Origin: Ideonella dechloratans
GTDB lineage: Bacteria > Pseudomonadota > Gammaproteobacteria > Burkholderiales > Burkholderiaceae_C
Length of the DNA stretch: 64,000 nucleotides
Direction: 5' to 3'
NCBI RefSeq assembly: GCF_021049305.1
Contig: NZ_CP088082.1
Span: 558,001-622,000 of the forward strand
Both the position numbers and the translations under genes were made by a program. Under the pieces are notes generated by a model that had not been told where the DNA came from, ran no database searches, and saw only the letters and a program-made list of their open reading frames with translations. Below, piece by piece: positions 15,238 through 24,196 of the stretch. Every line of letters starts with the position of its first letter. Position 1 is the stretch's first letter.

Positions 15238-16734
15238 TTACCCGCCCCAGGAAGGCGTGACGATATTCACCGTCTCCACGGTGACGCTCAGGGTATCGGT
15301 GTCCAGGTAGCGCCACATCTCGGGCCGGGCCAGCAGCGAGGCCGGCTCCACGATGCCCACGGTCAGGTCGGCCTCGCCGTCGGACAAGGCCGGCACCTTC
15401 TGGCGCAGCAGCGCATAGACGCGCTGGTACAGCGGGCGCTGGCGGCCGCGCCGCGATGCCGCCGAGGACGGGCCGAACTCGGCCATCAGCGCCTCGATGA
15501 TCTTCTGCTTCACGTCGGACGCCACGTAAGAGGTGGAAACCCGCGCGCTGATGGTCATGCGGATTTTCGAGCGCACTGGCGAGAAGAAGCGGACGCGGTA
15601 GCTGTCGTCGGCAGCCAGGATCGCCGCCTTGATGGCCTGCTGCGTCCCGGTCAGGTCGTCGTCGGCGATCACCGCCGGCGGCACCGGCGTGTCTGGGTCA
15701 TCCTCGATCAACACGGATTCGCCTCCCTCGCTGGAGAGGCAGGCCACGAAGATCGCATTGATGTTGTCGAAGGCCGGGCCGCGCGCCTGCTCCTCGGCCG
15801 ACTCGTTCCAGACGGAAAGGAATTGCAGGGTCGGGAAGTTGCGCCGCACCAGAAAGTCGAACTCGCCCAGGAACACGGCGTTGTTGTCGTACACCGACGG
15901 GTAGCGCGCCAGGTCGCGCAGCACCGACATGGGCATGGGGTTCTGGCCGGCGATCAGCAGCGCGTCCATGCGCAGCTCGATGGCGGACTCGGCCGGCGAC
16001 CCCAGGTACTCGAACGAGAACGGGCTGTCGTAGGCCGGGCTGACCTCGCCCGAGGTGTAGAAAACCGTCAGGGTGATTTCCGCGCCGTCCTTGGGCTGCA
16101 CGCCCACCACGCCGTCGAAGCCGAACCGGACGTAGGTGCGCTGGCGGTCGTCCGCCTCGACGTGGAACACGCGCTCATCGGGCGCCGTGTTCACGTAGCG
16201 GTCGCGGTACTCGAAGGCGCCATCCGCATCGCTGACGGCGATGGCGCACAGGTAGGAGTCGTCCTCGGGCGCCGGCACCTCGATGGCGTAGAACGGCTCG
16301 GTGCCGCTCACGGTATGCGTGACGGTGCTGGAGCGCACCTGGCTGGCCTCGAACGTGGCCTCGCCGCCGGCGGGCACGGCGGCCGGCGTCTCGACGCGCC
16401 ACAGCAGGCCCGACGAATCCAGCAGCGTGCGGCCGGATTCCACCGTGAAGGCGCTGGAGCTGGTGTTGATGGCCCGCACGCGCACACGCGCGGACTTGCC
16501 CTTGCGCACGATGCCACGCATGGCAGCATCCGCCAGCACGGTCGCGTCACGGGTCTTCTCGAATGCCTCCGCATGGGCTGCCTCCACCTGCGCCGAGAAC
16601 ATCGCCAGCATGGTCGCCATCGCGTCCAGGTGCTGCATGATGCGCGGGTCGCCCGCCTGGTACAGAGGGGCGATGGTCGGGTAGGAAGCAATCGAATCGC
16701 GGATGGCCCGCTGGTAATCGGCCTTGGTCAGCAC
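15238..16734 (-). CDS. Baseplate wedge protein J (gp6-like)
   Basis: The 498-residue product has the features of baseplate J/gp6 proteins. The helical N-terminus has many Ala and Glu residues (QVEAAHAEAFEKTRDATVLADAAMRG), followed by a beta region (ARVRVRAINTSSSAFTVESGRTL), and the C-terminus contains IKAAILAADDSYRVRFFSPVRSKIRM. Translation starts with GTG at 16734, inside the end of the gp25-like gene. It acts in the wedge that triggers sheath contraction. The gp25-like, J-like and tail-I-like gene order supports the call. Confidence 0.75.
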   Translation of the reverse strand: MLTKADYQRAIRDSIASYPTIAPLYQAGDPRIMQHLDAMATMLAMFSAQVEAAHAEAFEKTRDATVLADAAMRGIVRKGKSARVRVRAINTSSSAFTVESGRTLLDSSGLLWRVETPAAVPAGGEATFEASQVRSSTVTHTVSGTEPFYAIEVPAPEDDSYLCAIAVSDADGAFEYRDRYVNTAPDERVFHVEADDRQRTYVRFGFDGVVGVQPKDGAEITLTVFYTSGEVSPAYDSPFSFEYLGSPAESAIELRMDALLIAGQNPMPMSVLRDLARYPSVYDNNAVFLGEFDFLVRRNFPTLQFLSVWNESAEEQARGPAFDNINAIFVACLSSEGGESVLIEDDPDTPVPPAVIADDDLTGTQQAIKAAILAADDSYRVRFFSPVRSKIRMTISARVSTSYVASDVKQKIIEALMAEFGPSSAASRRGRQRPLYQRVYALLRQKVPALSDGEADLTVGIVEPASLLARPEMWRYLDTDTLSVTVETVNIVTPSWGG

Positions 16735-16735
16735 G

Positions 16736-17026
16736 TCATCCCCCCGTCACTTCGATGGTCTGGCCGGCGACTTCCACGATCAGGTCGAGGCGGTCAGGCA
16801 GCGAGGGAACGCCGTAGAGGTTCAGCGAGCCGGTCGGCAGGGCCTGAAGCACAGGCACGTCGCTGCGCATCTTGCGCAGGAACGAATCGGGCGCACCGTC
16901 GGCGTGCGGGCGCTGGAGCAAGGATTTCGTGTCCTGCCCATAGTCCGAGCCGAGATAGCCCCCCACCGGCGTATTGAGCCAGTGGCGCACCATGCCTTGA
17001 ATGTCGTTTCCAGTGATCGTCGCCAT
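16736..17026 (-). CDS. Small baseplate wedge protein (gp25-like position)
   Basis: The 96-residue product (MATITGNDIQGMVRHWLNTPVGGYLGSDYG) lies directly before the J-like wedge gene, where many myoviruses encode gp25/W-type wedge proteins. Sequence similarity to that family is weak by eye, though the segment GSLNLYGVPSLPDRLDLIVEVAGQTIEV is consistent with a short wedge protein. The ATG at 17026 is within a base of the transcription start predicted from the promoter at 17034-17075, and no ribosome site is visible, so the message may be leaderless. Confidence 0.6.
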   Translation of the reverse strand: MATITGNDIQGMVRHWLNTPVGGYLGSDYGQDTKSLLQRPHADGAPDSFLRKMRSDVPVLQALPTGSLNLYGVPSLPDRLDLIVEVAGQTIEVTGG

Positions 17027-17033
17027 GCCAGAC

Positions 17034-17075
17034 AGCGTAGGGGCCTGGCAACGTCAGGAAGGGGCTGGTTTTCCG
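17034..17075 (-). promoter_or_regulatory. Late promoter copy 2 (baseplate wedge unit)
   Basis: CGGAAAA (17075-17069) is followed at the common spacing by TACGCT (17039-17034). The predicted start of transcription is 17026-17027, which coincides with the ATG of the downstream gene. Confidence 0.7.
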
Positions 17076-17084
17076 ATGCGGCGC

Positions 17085-20000
17085 CTATGCGCCCCCCAGC
17101 CCGCCGGTGGCAATGTGCGCGATACCGCGCTCGCGCAGGTCTTGGCCCACCTCGGCCGGCTGAGACACGACGGCAACGGGCTTGCGCGCATCAGCCCCGG
17201 CCATCGGCACGGCCACGGGCGGCGCGTCGGCGATGGGGGGCACCACGGGCGCCGCCGGCACAGTCGGCACGCTCACGGCGGCTACCACGGGCGCGGCCGG
17301 CGCCACGATGCCAACCGGGGCGGCCGGCGCGGAAACCTGGGCCAGCGCCGGCGCGGCGGGCGCGGTGACGCCCTCCGGCGCAGCGGCGGCGCGCGGCGGT
17401 GCCGGCTGCTGGGCACTGGCCGGGTTCTGCGGCGTGGCCTGGGCCACGGCCTGCACGCTCGGCGAACCTTCCGGGGAGCCGGGCTGCGCGGGCGCGCCGG
17501 CGGCAACCGGCGCGGGCTGCTCGCCAGCCAGAGCAAGCAGGCGTTCCTTCTCGGCCACGGCGCGTTTGGCCGTACCGGCGCGGACTGCTGCCGACGAGCT
17601 GGCAAAGAGCTTGTCGTTGTTGGCGATCTTGTAGTCTTGAACCGCCGCCACAATGTCCTGGTCGCTCATCGTGGCAACGTCACGTCCGGCCAGAGCCTTC
17701 TGGAACATACCGATGGCGCCGGTTCCCCGCTTCGCGTTCCCTGCCCCGAACTGCACGGACGACGACCAGACGGCATCCTGCACGGCGGCGCCGCGCTGCG
17801 ACAGGTCAATGCCAGCATCCTTCAGGCCCGACATGGCCGGGTCGTAGTGCGACGCCTGGATGAACGAGTGCTGCGCATCGCCGAACGACGGGTCGCTGTT
17901 CGCCAACGCCTTCCATTTCGCATCGAACTCCGGCGTGCCCGGCTTGAGGCCGGCGAACTGCTCGCCGTACTTGCTCGACGAGAGGAACTTCTGGAGCGTG
18001 CCGGCCGCCGACGAAAGCTGATAGGTGCCATAGGAAGCGCCGCCGAAGTCTCCCTTGCCGCTGGAAACCGTGCCCGCTCCACCCTTGCCGGACTCGAACA
18101 CCTTGCTCGTTTGGCCCAGCACCCAGTTTCCAGCCGCCTTCGCGCCTTCCCATGCCTTGACCGCGCCGCGCCCGACAGTCGTGTTCTCGGCCGCCCAGCT
18201 CGCGCCGCGCCCGACAGCATCGGCAGCCTGCGCGCCAAGCTCAACGGCCTTGTCCTTGATTTCTATTGCCTTATCGACGACGACCCGGCCGGCCCCAACT
18301 ACGGCATCACCTGCGGTAGTCGCTGCGTCGCTCACATACGACCACGCCTGCGCGGTGCCAGCCTTGATGTCGATGCCCGTCTTGTCCTTGATGAAGTCGT
18401 TGGCGCTGTCGGCCTGGACGCCGGCCCATTCCGCCACCTGGTTGCCAGCATCCTTCACGGACTGCCAGCCGGCCTCCAGCTTGGCGAGCGCGCCATCCCA
18501 AGCCGACTTCAGGGAATCCGTCATGTCCGCCCAGCCGGATTTCACCGATTCCCAGACACCCAGGGCCGCACCCTTGACTTCCTGCCATCCGTCCTTGACG
18601 AAGGCGACAGCGGTATCCCACGCCGCAGCGATCTTGCCGGGGATGTCGGCGGCGCGCAGGTCGGACACCCAGCCGCCCACGGTCGTCCCGATGATCTGGC
18701 CGGCCTGGTCGCCGAAGAACAGGCCCGCCGCGCCGCCGATGGCGCCGCCAATGGCCGCGCCCACCGGGCCGGCGAAGGCCCCCACCAGCGCGCCGAGCTT
18801 CGCGCCGGCGAACATGCCGCCCATCGTCCCGGCCAGGCCGCCCACCGCCTTCCCGGCGCGCTGGTCTTTCTCGCGCCGGGTCAGGGTGTCGTCCGTCTCC
18901 GAGTCGTAGATGTCGGTGGCCGCCCCGATGCCGCCCAGCAGCGCGCCGATGATCGGGATGCGGCGCAGCGCGCCACGACCCAGGCCCAGCAGGCCGCGCC
19001 CAGCGCCGGCGGCCATCCGGCCAGCCCCAGCCAGCAACCCACCGCCGCGCGCGAGCAGCCCGCCAGCGCTGGCAGCCAGCGCGCCGACGCCCGGAATCCG
19101 CTTCAGCAGGCCGCCCAGCATTCCCAGCAGCCCGCCGAACAGGCCGCCACCGCCGCCGGCTTCGGCGACTGGCTTTTCCTCGATGGCCTTCAGCCGCTTG
19201 GCGGCCACCTTGTTGAACAGGCCCTCATCCTTCCTGAAGCCGGTCAGCGAGCCGTAGATGCGGCGCAGCCAGCCTTCCTGCTTCTTCTGGCTGTCGCCGC
19301 CGGTCAGCAGCTCGTAGCCCCGCGCCATCGGCTGGGCCACCTCGTTGAACGCCTTGACCGTCGGGTCGGCTTCCTCCAGGCCGGCGCCCGATTCCTTGAA
19401 CGCGCCCACGATGCGGTCGCCCAGGGAGCGCAGCGCGCTTTCGTCCTGGCCGTCGCGCTCGCCATCGGTTGGGCCTCCGGCTCCAGCGCCGCGCCCACCG
19501 CCAGCGGCAGGCCGGGCAGCAGCAGCGCCGCGCACGAACCGGCCCCGGCTGTCGCGGCCCATCGGCTGCGCCGGCGCGGGCGTGACGGCCTGGCGCGTGG
19601 CGCGCAACTCGGCCACGGCGCGGGTGATGGCGGCGGCGCTCTCGGTGTCGCGGCGGGCGGCATTGCCGCCGGCGCCGCCGGTCTGCGGCACGGCAGGCGC
19701 GCGCAGCAGCACCGGAATCTGGCGCTCGCGTCGCGCGGCCTGGGCCGGCTGCCCGGTCAGGGCCTGGCGGGCCGGGACGGCCTGCGGATTCTGCGGCGCG
19801 CGCGCGGTGTCGGCACCCTGGCGCGCGTCCCGCGCCATCGGCTGGGCCACCTCGTTGAACGCCTTGACCGTCGGGTCGGCTTCCTCCAGGCCGGCGCCCG
19901 ATTCCTTGAACGCGCCCACGATGCGGTCGCCCAGGGAGCGCAGCGCGCTTTCGTCCTGGCCGTCGCGCTCGCCATCGGTTGGGCCTCCGGCTCCAGCGCC

Positions 20001-20597
20001 GCGCCCACCGCCAGCGGCAGGCCGGGCAGCAGCAGCGCCGCGCACGAACCGGCCCCGGCTGTCGCGGCCCATCGGCTGCGCCGGCGCGGGCGTGACGGCC
20101 TGGCGCGTGGCGCGCAACTCGGCCACGGCGCGGGTGATGGCGGCGGCGCTCTCGGTGTCGCGGCGGGCGGCATTGCCGCCGGCGCCGCCGGTCTGCGGCA
20201 CGGCAGGCGCGCGCAGCAGCACCGGAATCTGGCGCTCGCGTCGCGCGGCCTGGGCCGGCTGCCCGGTCAGGGCCTGGCGGGCCGGGACGGCCTGCGGATT
20301 CTGCGGCGCGCGCGCGGTGTCGGCACCCTGGCGCGCGTCCCGCGCCATCGGCTGGGCCACCTCGTTGAACGCCTTGACCGTCGGGTCGGCTTCCTCCAGG
20401 CCGGCGCCCCGGCCGGGCGTCGCGGGCACGCTGGCGCGCGCCTCGGGCGCGTCCCGGTTCAGCGCGCTTTCGATGCCGAGCACCGCTTGGCGAATCGCGC
20501 GCACGTCGTCGCGGATGGCGGCCCAGTCGGCAACCGCCTTGCTCAGGTCGATGGGGTCGCCTACCAGGAACCCCTGTGCGTCATGTTTCAGCGCCAT
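17085..20597 (-). CDS. Tape-measure-like tail protein with lysin-like C-terminal domain
   Basis: This 1170-residue protein has a low-complexity Ala/Arg/Gly N-terminal third (with a duplicated 170-residue unit), then a glycine-rich hydrophobic region (about 480-640). Trp-spaced helical repeats follow (VKDGWQEVKGAALGVWESVK, VKSGWADMTDSLKSAW, LEAGWQSVKDAGNQVAEWAG), as in tape measure proteins. Residues about 850-1030 resemble virion-associated peptidoglycan hydrolases (GDFGGASYGTYQLSSAAG, then DPSFGDAQHSFIQASHYDPA). The tail is Ala/Pro-rich. It probably sets tail length and opens the cell wall at infection. It overlaps the upstream gene by one base. The fused lysin role is inferred. Confidence 0.7.
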   Translation of the reverse strand: MALKHDAQGFLVGDPIDLSKAVADWAAIRDDVRAIRQAVLGIESALNRDAPEARASVPATPGRGAGLEEADPTVKAFNEVAQPMARDARQGADTARAPQNPQAVPARQALTGQPAQAARRERQIPVLLRAPAVPQTGGAGGNAARRDTESAAAITRAVAELRATRQAVTPAPAQPMGRDSRGRFVRGAAAARPAAGGGRGAGAGGPTDGERDGQDESALRSLGDRIVGAFKESGAGLEEADPTVKAFNEVAQPMARDARQGADTARAPQNPQAVPARQALTGQPAQAARRERQIPVLLRAPAVPQTGGAGGNAARRDTESAAAITRAVAELRATRQAVTPAPAQPMGRDSRGRFVRGAAAARPAAGGGRGAGAGGPTDGERDGQDESALRSLGDRIVGAFKESGAGLEEADPTVKAFNEVAQPMARGYELLTGGDSQKKQEGWLRRIYGSLTGFRKDEGLFNKVAAKRLKAIEEKPVAEAGGGGGLFGGLLGMLGGLLKRIPGVGALAASAGGLLARGGGLLAGAGRMAAGAGRGLLGLGRGALRRIPIIGALLGGIGAATDIYDSETDDTLTRREKDQRAGKAVGGLAGTMGGMFAGAKLGALVGAFAGPVGAAIGGAIGGAAGLFFGDQAGQIIGTTVGGWVSDLRAADIPGKIAAAWDTAVAFVKDGWQEVKGAALGVWESVKSGWADMTDSLKSAWDGALAKLEAGWQSVKDAGNQVAEWAGVQADSANDFIKDKTGIDIKAGTAQAWSYVSDAATTAGDAVVGAGRVVVDKAIEIKDKAVELGAQAADAVGRGASWAAENTTVGRGAVKAWEGAKAAGNWVLGQTSKVFESGKGGAGTVSSGKGDFGGASYGTYQLSSAAGTLQKFLSSSKYGEQFAGLKPGTPEFDAKWKALANSDPSFGDAQHSFIQASHYDPAMSGLKDAGIDLSQRGAAVQDAVWSSSVQFGAGNAKRGTGAIGMFQKALAGRDVATMSDQDIVAAVQDYKIANNDKLFASSSAAVRAGTAKRAVAEKERLLALAGEQPAPVAAGAPAQPGSPEGSPSVQAVAQATPQNPASAQQPAPPRAAAAPEGVTAPAAPALAQVSAPAAPVGIVAPAAPVVAAVSVPTVPAAPVVPPIADAPPVAVPMAGADARKPVAVVSQPAEVGQDLRERGIAHIATGGLGGA
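19321..20409 (-). repeat. 510-bp in-frame tandem duplication in the tape measure gene
   Basis: Bases 19321-19830 and 19831-20340 are identical as far as I can compare, and the first 69 bases recur a third time at 20341-20409. The unit is exactly 170 codons, so the frame is kept. The repeated protein segment begins GAGLEEADPTVKAFNEVAQP. Perfect identity means a very recent event or an assembly artefact. Confidence 0.85.
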
Positions 20598-21514
20598 CAG
20601 GGCCTCATGAAGGTGTCGAGCTGCGAGAACGTCATCTGCACCTCTTGCAAGCCGTCCTCACGGCGGGAAAGGCTCACGTCGAGATTGACCGGGCGGAACA
20701 GGCCGATGTCCTCGTATCCGCCCCGGTTGCTCTCTGCCGTGATGAACGAATGCACCACGCGGATGGTGATGGCGAAGCTGTCAGGCACGCCGACGGTGCC
20801 ATCGCGCGGCGCGGCGGCGCCGTGGTGCGCGGCAAACCACTTCTTCAGGGAGCCGGCCTGGTCGTCCAGCGTCGTCATGCGCAGCTCGACCGGCTCCGCT
20901 CCCTGCACCGCGTCGATCACCGCGCCGCCGACGCGGTGCTTGTCCCCGGCGACGATGAAGGGCGCGTACTCGACCTCGGTGGCGAACAGGTTGAAGCGGT
21001 CGGGCATGTTCATGCCCCCACCGCCCAGCCGACTCGTCACCTCCAGCAGCCAGAGGTTTTTCTTGGCGAGGCGTTCGTTGCGCACCTGGTCATAGATGCG
21101 CTTGGCTTCGCTCGCGCTGATGCCGCCAAGCAGCGGCGTGGCCGCGCCCCAGTACGCCACCTGCGAGGCGACGCCGCCACCGAAGCCGGGCAGCAGTTCG
21201 TTCAGCAGGCCGGAATCCAGCACGCGCAGGCCCGCCGAGTTCCAATCCCCGTTCATGAGGTCGCCCACGGCGCCCGCGCCCACGTTGATCGCACGCTGCG
21301 CCTGGATGGGGATGTGCTTGTTCACGGCGTTCATGCCGGCATTGACGGCTGCGCTCTTGCCCATGCCCACCACGGTCTGGGCCAGCTTGCCGCCGCCCAG
21401 GGCCTGGGTGGCCGAATCCGTCACGCCGCCCAGGGCCGCATTCAGCCCCGAGCGGATGGAACCCAGCAGCCCGCTACTTGACAGGCTTTCGGCGATGTTG
21501 TTGTAGAGGCTCAT
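20597..21514 (-). CDS. Tail or baseplate structural protein (tube-initiator-like?)
   Basis: The 305-residue product has an Ala/Gly-rich helical N-terminal half (about 1-130) and a beta-rich C-terminal half (AEPVELRMTTLDDQAGSL to LQEVQMTFSQLDTFMRP). It lies between the portal gene and the tape measure. The C-terminal half is the kind of fold seen in hub or tube-initiator proteins, but I cannot name the family. It is reached by read-through from the portal promoter, with 116 empty bases upstream (21515-21630). Confidence 0.55.
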   Translation of the reverse strand: MSLYNNIAESLSSSGLLGSIRSGLNAALGGVTDSATQALGGGKLAQTVVGMGKSAAVNAGMNAVNKHIPIQAQRAINVGAGAVGDLMNGDWNSAGLRVLDSGLLNELLPGFGGGVASQVAYWGAATPLLGGISASEAKRIYDQVRNERLAKKNLWLLEVTSRLGGGGMNMPDRFNLFATEVEYAPFIVAGDKHRVGGAVIDAVQGAEPVELRMTTLDDQAGSLKKWFAAHHGAAAPRDGTVGVPDSFAITIRVVHSFITAESNRGGYEDIGLFRPVNLDVSLSRREDGLQEVQMTFSQLDTFMRP

Positions 21515-21630
21515 ACGCTATAAAATCCTTGTGTGCGCTTTGCGGCCCAGCCGGAGGGTTGGGTAATGTGGTTCCCTGGAACTGCACGGGCCATGAACGG
21601 CTTGCTCCGTGTCTGGCTTAGTGCGCGAAG

Positions 21631-23706
21631 CTATGACCTGTCGCCCAGCATCCGCAGATACTCGGCAACGGACAGCACTCCGGGGCGCATCGCTCCCGGC
21701 GCAAGGCGCGCAACCACCCTCTGTTTCTCCTTCATCTTCCCGGCGATCTGCCGCTTCCCGCTTTCATAGACGGAGCGCGCCACAAGGGCGCCGCCCACCA
21801 CGTCCAGCTCGATGCGCACCAGCGGGATAGACCCGCTTCCCACGCGCTCCCTGAAGATCGCCACGCGCGCCCCGCTATGGATGAACCAGTCGTCCGGGCG
21901 CTCCAGCACGAACTGGATGTCGGCCAGTACCTCGTCGGCGTCGCCGTGGTAATACTCGGGGTGCCGCTCGGCCAGGGCCTGCAAGTCGGCGCGCATGGTC
22001 ATGGCGCCATCGAAGCCCAGCCACTCCACGGTGCGCCGGGGGATGGGCACGGGAACCATCTGGCCCACGCCGTCGAGCGCGGCTGCGTCGAGCACGCTAT
22101 CCAGCCCGCCGCCGTTTCCACCCCCGCCGAAGCCGCCGCCGCCAAACCCGCCACCACCACCGAAGCCGCCGCCATCGTCCTGCGGCTTGGCATCGACGAT
22201 GGCCGCGTACAGCTTCGCCTGGTCTTCGTCCAGCATCATCGTCTTGGCGAGGAACTCGGTCATGATGTCCTTGCTGGCGCCCATCTCCTTGAGCATTTGC
22301 ATGGCCTGCACCAGCAGCATCCCGCCGTTCATCGAATCGGCGCGCGTGCGCTGCTTCTCCGCTTCCAGCGCAGAAATCGACCCGAAGAAGTTGATTTCCC
22401 AGGGGCGCTCCTTGACGTTGAACACGATGCCGTAGCGGCGGTAGGTGTGGATGTCGATGACGTGGTTGAAGAACTCGGCCAGGGCCACGCGAATGACGCG
22501 CGCACGCTCGGCGGCCTGCGCCGACACGCGGAAGAACCCGCCTTCGCCCAGGCCGCCCGAGAGCTGATCGGCGAAGCCCAGCATGGAAAGATCGACGCCC
22601 AGCGCGCCGGACAGCAACCGAGCGTGCAGCAGCACGTCCTCAATGCTGATGGTCGCGGCCCGGCCGGTCTGGCCGCCGTTGCCGGGGCCGATGTTGGTCA
22701 GTTGCTTCTCGTTGAAGACCGGGATGATGTGCCGGATGCGCTCCATGATCGGGCGCCCGCGCTTGACGGCCTGCTCGGCGTAGTTCTTCGACGCCAGCAG
22801 CATCCCCTTGACGGACTCGACGAACCGCTCCTGCTGCTCCAGCGTCATCGACTCCAGATTGACGGCCACCATCTGCTCGTCGATGGAGTCCATCCACCGC
22901 TGGCCCACCAGGCCCAGCAGAGAGGCGGTGAGGTTGTCGTAGGGTTCCTCGGCGTTGTAGAGCAGCGAACCGCCCACCATGCTGGGCATGATCGGCAGGT
23001 TGTCGATGTCGTTTTCGGTGATCGCACCCTTCAAGGACTTCTCGACCACGCCGAACTGCGGAATCCATTGCGTGCGCGGCATCTTCAGCCGGGCGAGCTG
23101 CGACACGTCCAGGCGCTCGAAGTTGCGTTCCCCGAGGGAGACGGCAAACCCGATCGTGCGGCTGCCGCGCTCGAAAGGCTGCACCAGTTGCGGGCGCACC
23201 ATCTCGTCGGAGTGAAGATCGACCACGCCGCGCGCGTCGGTGTAGATGCGCGCGTAGGAGTCGCCGTAGGCGGCCCCGGTGTAGGCCATCTGGAACGCCA
23301 CGCGGTTGAACAGCGGCTCCAGGTCGGCGGCGATTTCATCGGCGATGGCCGCGAGGCGCTTGTCCTTCTTCGCCTCGGCCGTCTTTTCGACGAACACCAA
23401 GTCGCCGCTGGTTTCGTGCCCGCCCAGGGCCGAAGTCACCAGAAGCTGGAGCGCGCTGGAGATGATCGGGTCGCCCTCCATCCGCATCCACTTCTCGTAG
23501 ATGATCTGGCGCGAGCGAGCACCCCGGCTGCCGGAACCCAGCAGCGAGGCAACGGTGGTGGTGCCGGCACCGTACAGATAGGTGTCGGACTGGTCGATTT
23601 CCTTGACCGGCGCGACGTGCGTAGAAGCCCATCGCTTGCGGGACAAGCCGAATCGGGCCAGGAAGCCTGGCTTGGTCGGAGCGGGGATGTTGGGAGTGTC
23701 GGCCAT
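21631..23706 (-). CDS. Portal protein with glycine-rich linker and C-terminal extension
   Basis: This 691-residue protein matches large portal proteins of T4-like myoviruses. It has KWMRMEGDPIISSALQLLV with a large helical wing, the stem region (MERIRHIIPVFNEKQLTNIG) and LLSGALGVDLSMLGFADQL. A Gly/Phe linker (about 533-556) separates an extra domain of about 130 residues that most portals lack. The ATG at 23706 lies 7 bases from the -10 hexamer of its promoter, so a leaderless message is predicted. It is placed nearly 30 kb from the terminase genes, which is unusual. Confidence 0.75.
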   Translation of the reverse strand: MADTPNIPAPTKPGFLARFGLSRKRWASTHVAPVKEIDQSDTYLYGAGTTTVASLLGSGSRGARSRQIIYEKWMRMEGDPIISSALQLLVTSALGGHETSGDLVFVEKTAEAKKDKRLAAIADEIAADLEPLFNRVAFQMAYTGAAYGDSYARIYTDARGVVDLHSDEMVRPQLVQPFERGSRTIGFAVSLGERNFERLDVSQLARLKMPRTQWIPQFGVVEKSLKGAITENDIDNLPIMPSMVGGSLLYNAEEPYDNLTASLLGLVGQRWMDSIDEQMVAVNLESMTLEQQERFVESVKGMLLASKNYAEQAVKRGRPIMERIRHIIPVFNEKQLTNIGPGNGGQTGRAATISIEDVLLHARLLSGALGVDLSMLGFADQLSGGLGEGGFFRVSAQAAERARVIRVALAEFFNHVIDIHTYRRYGIVFNVKERPWEINFFGSISALEAEKQRTRADSMNGGMLLVQAMQMLKEMGASKDIMTEFLAKTMMLDEDQAKLYAAIVDAKPQDDGGGFGGGGGFGGGGFGGGGNGGGLDSVLDAAALDGVGQMVPVPIPRRTVEWLGFDGAMTMRADLQALAERHPEYYHGDADEVLADIQFVLERPDDWFIHSGARVAIFRERVGSGSIPLVRIELDVVGGALVARSVYESGKRQIAGKMKEKQRVVARLAPGAMRPGVLSVAEYLRMLGDRS

Positions 23707-23712
23707 ACGGGA

Positions 23713-23754
23713 AGGGTAGGCTTCCCGATATGGCCCCCTCTGGGCAGTTTTCCG
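23713..23754 (-). promoter_or_regulatory. Late promoter copy 3 (portal and tape measure unit)
   Basis: CGGAAAA (23754-23748) is followed at the common spacing by TACCCT (23718-23713). It fills the 66-base gap between the 137-residue gene and the portal gene. Confidence 0.7.
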
Positions 23755-23772
23755 CTATAGGGCGCGCCCGCG

Positions 23773-24186
23773 CTACGCGGCGGGAAACTCCATGTCCGCG
23801 TCGTACAGCACCCAGAAGTCCGGGCTGGCCGCATCCAGCAGGAACTGGTTGGTGTAGATCATGTTCGCCTTCAAGTAGGCCGTGCGGAACTCGTCGGCCA
23901 TGATGAGGGTTTCCACTTCGCTGTCGCCCCGGTACGCCTTCTTCACCAACGGGTCGGTCTGGCTGCCCAGGTTGTAGCCGCCGGCGATCATAGCGTCCTT
24001 CAGCGCCCACCAGTACGGGCCGTAGTCGCGGTAGCGGCGCGGGTCTTTGCCCAGCCGCTCGGCCACCACGCCCAGGCCGAAGGCCAGCAGGTTCGAGAAC
24101 CCCCGGTTGGCGCGCAGCGCGGCCGCGCGCTCGGACACCAGGGCCTTGATGGCGTCCTTGTCGAACTTGTATTCGGTGTAGGCCAT
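23773..24186 (-). CDS. Hypothetical protein downstream of the DarB-like gene
   Basis: The 137-residue product (MAYTEYKFDKDAIKALVSERAAALRANRG) is helical and soluble, with a conserved-looking PRRYRDYGPYWWALKDAMIA. I do not recognise a family. It starts 10 bases after the giant methylase-helicase gene, which suggests it is packaged or acts with that protein. TAAGGAAGGAAAC just before the ATG is a good ribosome site. Confidence 0.65.
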   Translation of the reverse strand: MAYTEYKFDKDAIKALVSERAAALRANRGFSNLLAFGLGVVAERLGKDPRRYRDYGPYWWALKDAMIAGGYNLGSQTDPLVKKAYRGDSEVETLIMADEFRTAYLKANMIYTNQFLLDAASPDFWVLYDADMEFPAA

Positions 24187-24196
24187 GTTTCCTTCC

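Noticed and set aside
19321..20409. Insertion sequence or CRISPR as source of the repeats in the tape measure gene
   Set aside because: The unit is coding, exactly 170 codons, has no spacers, no terminal inverted repeats and no transposase.
11620..21095. Very long + strand reading frames (about 1785 and 1364 codons), with similar ones at 24185-28291, 30874-36078 and 42498-47636
   Set aside because: They are antisense to well-supported phage genes, are rich in Arg, His, Gly and Val, and show no family motifs. High GC content leaves few stops in these frames.
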